Of a DNA stretch of 7,958 bases, positions 5,682 through 7,958 are shown one piece after another. The notes beneath the pieces were generated by a model that made no database searches, was not told where the DNA came from, and saw nothing but the letters and a program-made list of their open reading frames with translations. How positions within the stretch are numbered: position 1 is the first letter of the stretch; each line of letters begins with the position of its first letter. The stretch is from NCBI GenBank assembly GCA_041595375.1, contig JBFHKL010000196.1, positions 1-7,958 of the forward strand, in the 5' to 3' direction. Made by a program: the position numbers and the translations under genes. The DNA is from Saccharicrinis sp041595375 (GTDB lineage: Bacteria > Bacteroidota > Bacteroidia > Bacteroidales > Marinilabiliaceae).

Positions 5682-7958
5682 ATGCTTAAACGTATCATTA
5701 CCATCGTCGTTTGTATTGCTTTAGCGACAGCTCTAATTGTGACTTACTTATATCTTTACAATTTTAAGAACTATAAAAACAACTCTGCTATAAAAGCTGT
5801 TCCAACGGATGTTTCATTTATAATGCAGATAGAGGATCCTCAGGAGCTTACAAATATTATAAAGAATAAAATAGATTACAACGATGATTTGTTAAACTTT
5901 CCCTGGTACCAGAATTTTTATCAGTCCATTAGCATATTGGATAGTAGCGCCATATACAACAAGAATATAATCCTTCAGCTTAAAAACAAATCACTCACCA
6001 TTTCATTTCATAGAGAAGGAAAAAACAAACTCTCCCCAATGTATCTCTTTCAATTAAACAATAAGGCAGAGCAAAATGAAATTATCGCCTTTATTGAAAA
6101 TGAAAGCACTGAGCTCTTTAATATCACTAAAAGAAAATACAATACAAATACTATTTATACTGTCAAAGACAAAACATATAACTTTGAACTATATGTAGCC
6201 TTTAGAAATGGCATCCTTATCTTCAGCCGATCATCGTTATTGGTTGAAAACTCACTTCGCCATTTGAACTCTGAATTTTCGCTACTTTCCGATCAAACCT
6301 TTAGTAAAATGTACAAAACAGCAGGTAATAGTTGTGATATTAACTTATTTGTTAATTTCCACAATCTTCCTGAAGCTATTAAACCCTTGTTTAACAACAG
6401 TGAAAATGAGAAACTACAAATACTATCAAAAATAGGTCATTGGGGTGAATTTGACCTGAACTTGAATAACAAAAACATTAATATTAATGGCTTTATTTAC
6501 CCCTCTCCAAAGAATAATAATTTAAGTATGTTGTTTGCCGGAATGTACTCATCATCTTCGGATATTGTGCAAACAATTCCATCGAATACAACATTATTTA
6601 TGAGTTTTCACATTGATAAAGGCACAAAATTAAAACAAAATTTAAAAGATTATCTTACTAAAAATCAATTAATAGAGAACTACAATACGGAACTTAACAA
6701 ATCATTATCAAACCTGACTATAGAGGAATATGAAAAAATAGTCTTTGATATTATTGATGAAGAATTTGCCTTAGTATATACCCAAACTCATACAGCAAAA
6801 CCTGAAGAAGGGAAGTATCTAATTATACAAACAAACAGCAAATCTAAGTCACTGCAAGCTCTGGCAAGGTTAAACAATGACAAAAAATACGAACCTGTAG
6901 ATCATTATCAATTAGATGAAAAAACAAGTTTCCCTATTTATAAAGGTGAGAATCTAAACGCTTTTCGCTATATATTTAGCCAAATCATCCCAAAAACACC
7001 CGTCAGTTACTTTTCATTTATTGATAATTACCTGGTATTTTCAAATACAATTAGCTCCTTAAAATCTATCATTTATTCAAATGAACTTAAGAAAACATTG
7101 AATAACAGCAAGTATTTTCAACAGTTTACAGAGAATTTTTCTTATCGTGAAAATTTCTTTTTGTACTGTGACATTGCCCAATCAAGCTCCTTGTTTAGTA
7201 ACATGACAGATTTTGACCTATTCAATCCTTCCAAAGAACAAAAAGAAGCACTATCACATTTTTACGGCATTGGCATACAGGCCACAAATGCCAATGATCT
7301 GCTATATTCCAATATTTCTATTGCGTATTTGCCTGTCAGAGAAAAAGAACCCCGTACTATTTGGCAAAGCGGGCTCGACAGTACCATATTCTCAAAACCT
7401 GCAATAGTAAAGAACCACAATACTAACGAAAAAGAAATTCTCATTCAGGATAAATCAAATGTGCTGTACCTCATTGCCAATAATGGTAAAATTTTATGGC
7501 GAAAAAGATTAAACTCTCCTATACTAAGTGAGATATTTCAAATTGATTATTACCGAAATAATAAGCTTCAGTATTTATTTAACACTAAAGACCGAATTTA
7601 CCTACTCGATCGCAATGGCAATAATGTAGAGAAATACCCTATTACGCTGGCCCACGAGGCCACTAATGGCATTGCACTTTTTGACTACGATAACAACAGG
7701 AACTATAGGATATTTGTGGCTGAGACAGACAAAAGAACATACGTATTTGATAAAACAGGCAAAACAATTAAGGGGTGGAAAGCTCAGGATACAGAAGGGA
7801 TTATTACCAAACCGATACAATATTTCAGAATCAAGAACAAAGATTATATCGTTTATGCAGATGATAAAAGGAACTATATTTTAAACAGAAGAGGGGAACA
7901 TAGAGTAACTGTTAAATCGGATTTTATAAGCAATACAAACAGTATGTTTTACGAATTC
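5682..7958 (+). CDS. Large membrane-anchored protein, DUF3352-like, with C-terminal beta-propeller (3' end off window)
   Basis: This frame is open for 759 codons from the ATG at 5682 to the right edge. The N-terminus is MLKR followed by a hydrophobic helix at about 5-26 with no obvious cleavage site, so the protein is probably anchored in the inner membrane with its bulk in the periplasm. Two similar lobes follow. Each starts with a Pro-led strand (VPTDVSFIMQI at 40-50; IPSNTTLFMSF at 299-309) and ends with a strand-turn-strand and helix (YVAFRNGILIFSRSSLLVE from about 171; YFSFIDNYLVFSNTISSLK from 443). From about 560 there are at least four propeller-like repeats starting near 584, 628, 674 and 720 (YLIANNGKILWRK, YLLDRNGNNVEKY, YVFDKTGKTIKGW, YILNRRGEHRV), resembling PQQ/WD-type blades. 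I recognise this as similar to Bacteroidota proteins annotated DUF3352, but that label rests on memory of the pattern. Function unknown. It starts 73 bp after porZ, and no functional link is shown. Confidence 0.8.
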   Translation, partial: MLKRIITIVVCIALATALIVTYLYLYNFKNYKNNSAIKAVPTDVSFIMQIEDPQELTNIIKNKIDYNDDLLNFPWYQNFYQSISILDSSAIYNKNIILQLKNKSLTISFHREGKNKLSPMYLFQLNNKAEQNEIIAFIENESTELFNITKRKYNTNTIYTVKDKTYNFELYVAFRNGILIFSRSSLLVENSLRHLNSEFSLLSDQTFSKMYKTAGNSCDINLFVNFHNLPEAIKPLFNNSENEKLQILSKIGHWGEFDLNLNNKNININGFIYPSPKNNNLSMLFAGMYSSSSDIVQTIPSNTTLFMSFHIDKGTKLKQNLKDYLTKNQLIENYNTELNKSLSNLTIEEYEKIVFDIIDEEFALVYTQTHTAKPEEGKYLIIQTNSKSKSLQALARLNNDKKYEPVDHYQLDEKTSFPIYKGENLNAFRYIFSQIIPKTPVSYFSFIDNYLVFSNTISSLKSIIYSNELKKTLNNSKYFQQFTENFSYRENFFLYCDIAQSSSLFSNMTDFDLFNPSKEQKEALSHFYGIGIQATNANDLLYSNISIAYLPVREKEPRTIWQSGLDSTIFSKPAIVKNHNTNEKEILIQDKSNVLYLIANNGKILWRKRLNSPILSEIFQIDYYRNNKLQYLFNTKDRIYLLDRNGNNVEKYPITLAHEATNGIALFDYDNNRNYRIFVAETDKRTYVFDKTGKTIKGWKAQDTEGIITKPIQYFRIKNKDYIVYADDKRNYILNRRGEHRVTVKSDFISNTNSMFYEF

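Noticed and set aside
7213..7884. Several short open frames on both strands near the right edge (7213-7407 +, 7262-7444 -, 7602-7820 -, 7666-7884 +)
   Set aside because: All fall within the continuous 759-codon frame from 5682, which explains the region with clear propeller repeats. None has a recognisable product.
7953..7958. GAATTC (EcoRI site) exactly at the right end, suggesting a cloning junction
   Set aside because: The same hexamer also occurs inside the window at 641-646 and not at the left end, and the reading frame runs through it without a break. It is probably chance.

Overview
The window looks like ordinary chromosome from a member of the Bacteroidota, most likely a Bacteroidia/Marinilabiliales-type organism. 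The DNA is AT-rich. No start codon has a convincing Shine-Dalgarno sequence. Several genes are preceded by the Bacteroidota -7 promoter motif TAnnTTTG. One gene encodes PorZ, a component of the type IX secretion system (T9SS), which is found only in this phylum. There are five protein genes, two of them cut by the window edges. I see no RNA gene, mobile element, CRISPR array or long repeat.

Layout. (1) 1-1555, minus strand, C-terminus off the left edge: a membrane-anchored class III adenylate cyclase with an extracytoplasmic Y_Y_Y-like sensor domain and a C-terminal HD phosphohydrolase domain. (2) 1556-1646: a divergent promoter region with two -7 elements back to back. (3) 1647-2480, plus: a tandem-domain universal stress protein, followed by a clear intrinsic terminator at 2505-2534. 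(4) 2589-3179, plus: the RdgB/HAM1 house-cleaning nucleotide pyrophosphatase. (5) 3242-5608, plus: porZ, a secreted beta-propeller protein with a T9SS C-terminal domain and a strong promoter of its own that overlaps the rdgB stop codon. (6) 5682-7958, plus, open at the right edge: a large membrane-anchored protein that resembles DUF3352 proteins and ends in a PQQ/WD-like propeller. It also has its own TAnnTTTG motif.

The genes do not form one pathway. Each appears to have its own promoter, so this is a run of monocistronic or loosely linked genes rather than an operon. Two touch on stress and signalling (a cAMP-type cyclase divergent from a nucleotide-binding stress protein). One is nucleotide-pool sanitation. 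One serves protein secretion and surface anchoring through the T9SS. The last is uncharacterised.

I found no convincing undescribed system. The points most worth a second look are the single-chain cyclase-HD architecture, the mutually overlapping divergent promoter, the recurring 37-bp distance from -7 motif to start codon, and the duplicated two-lobe plus propeller architecture of the last gene.
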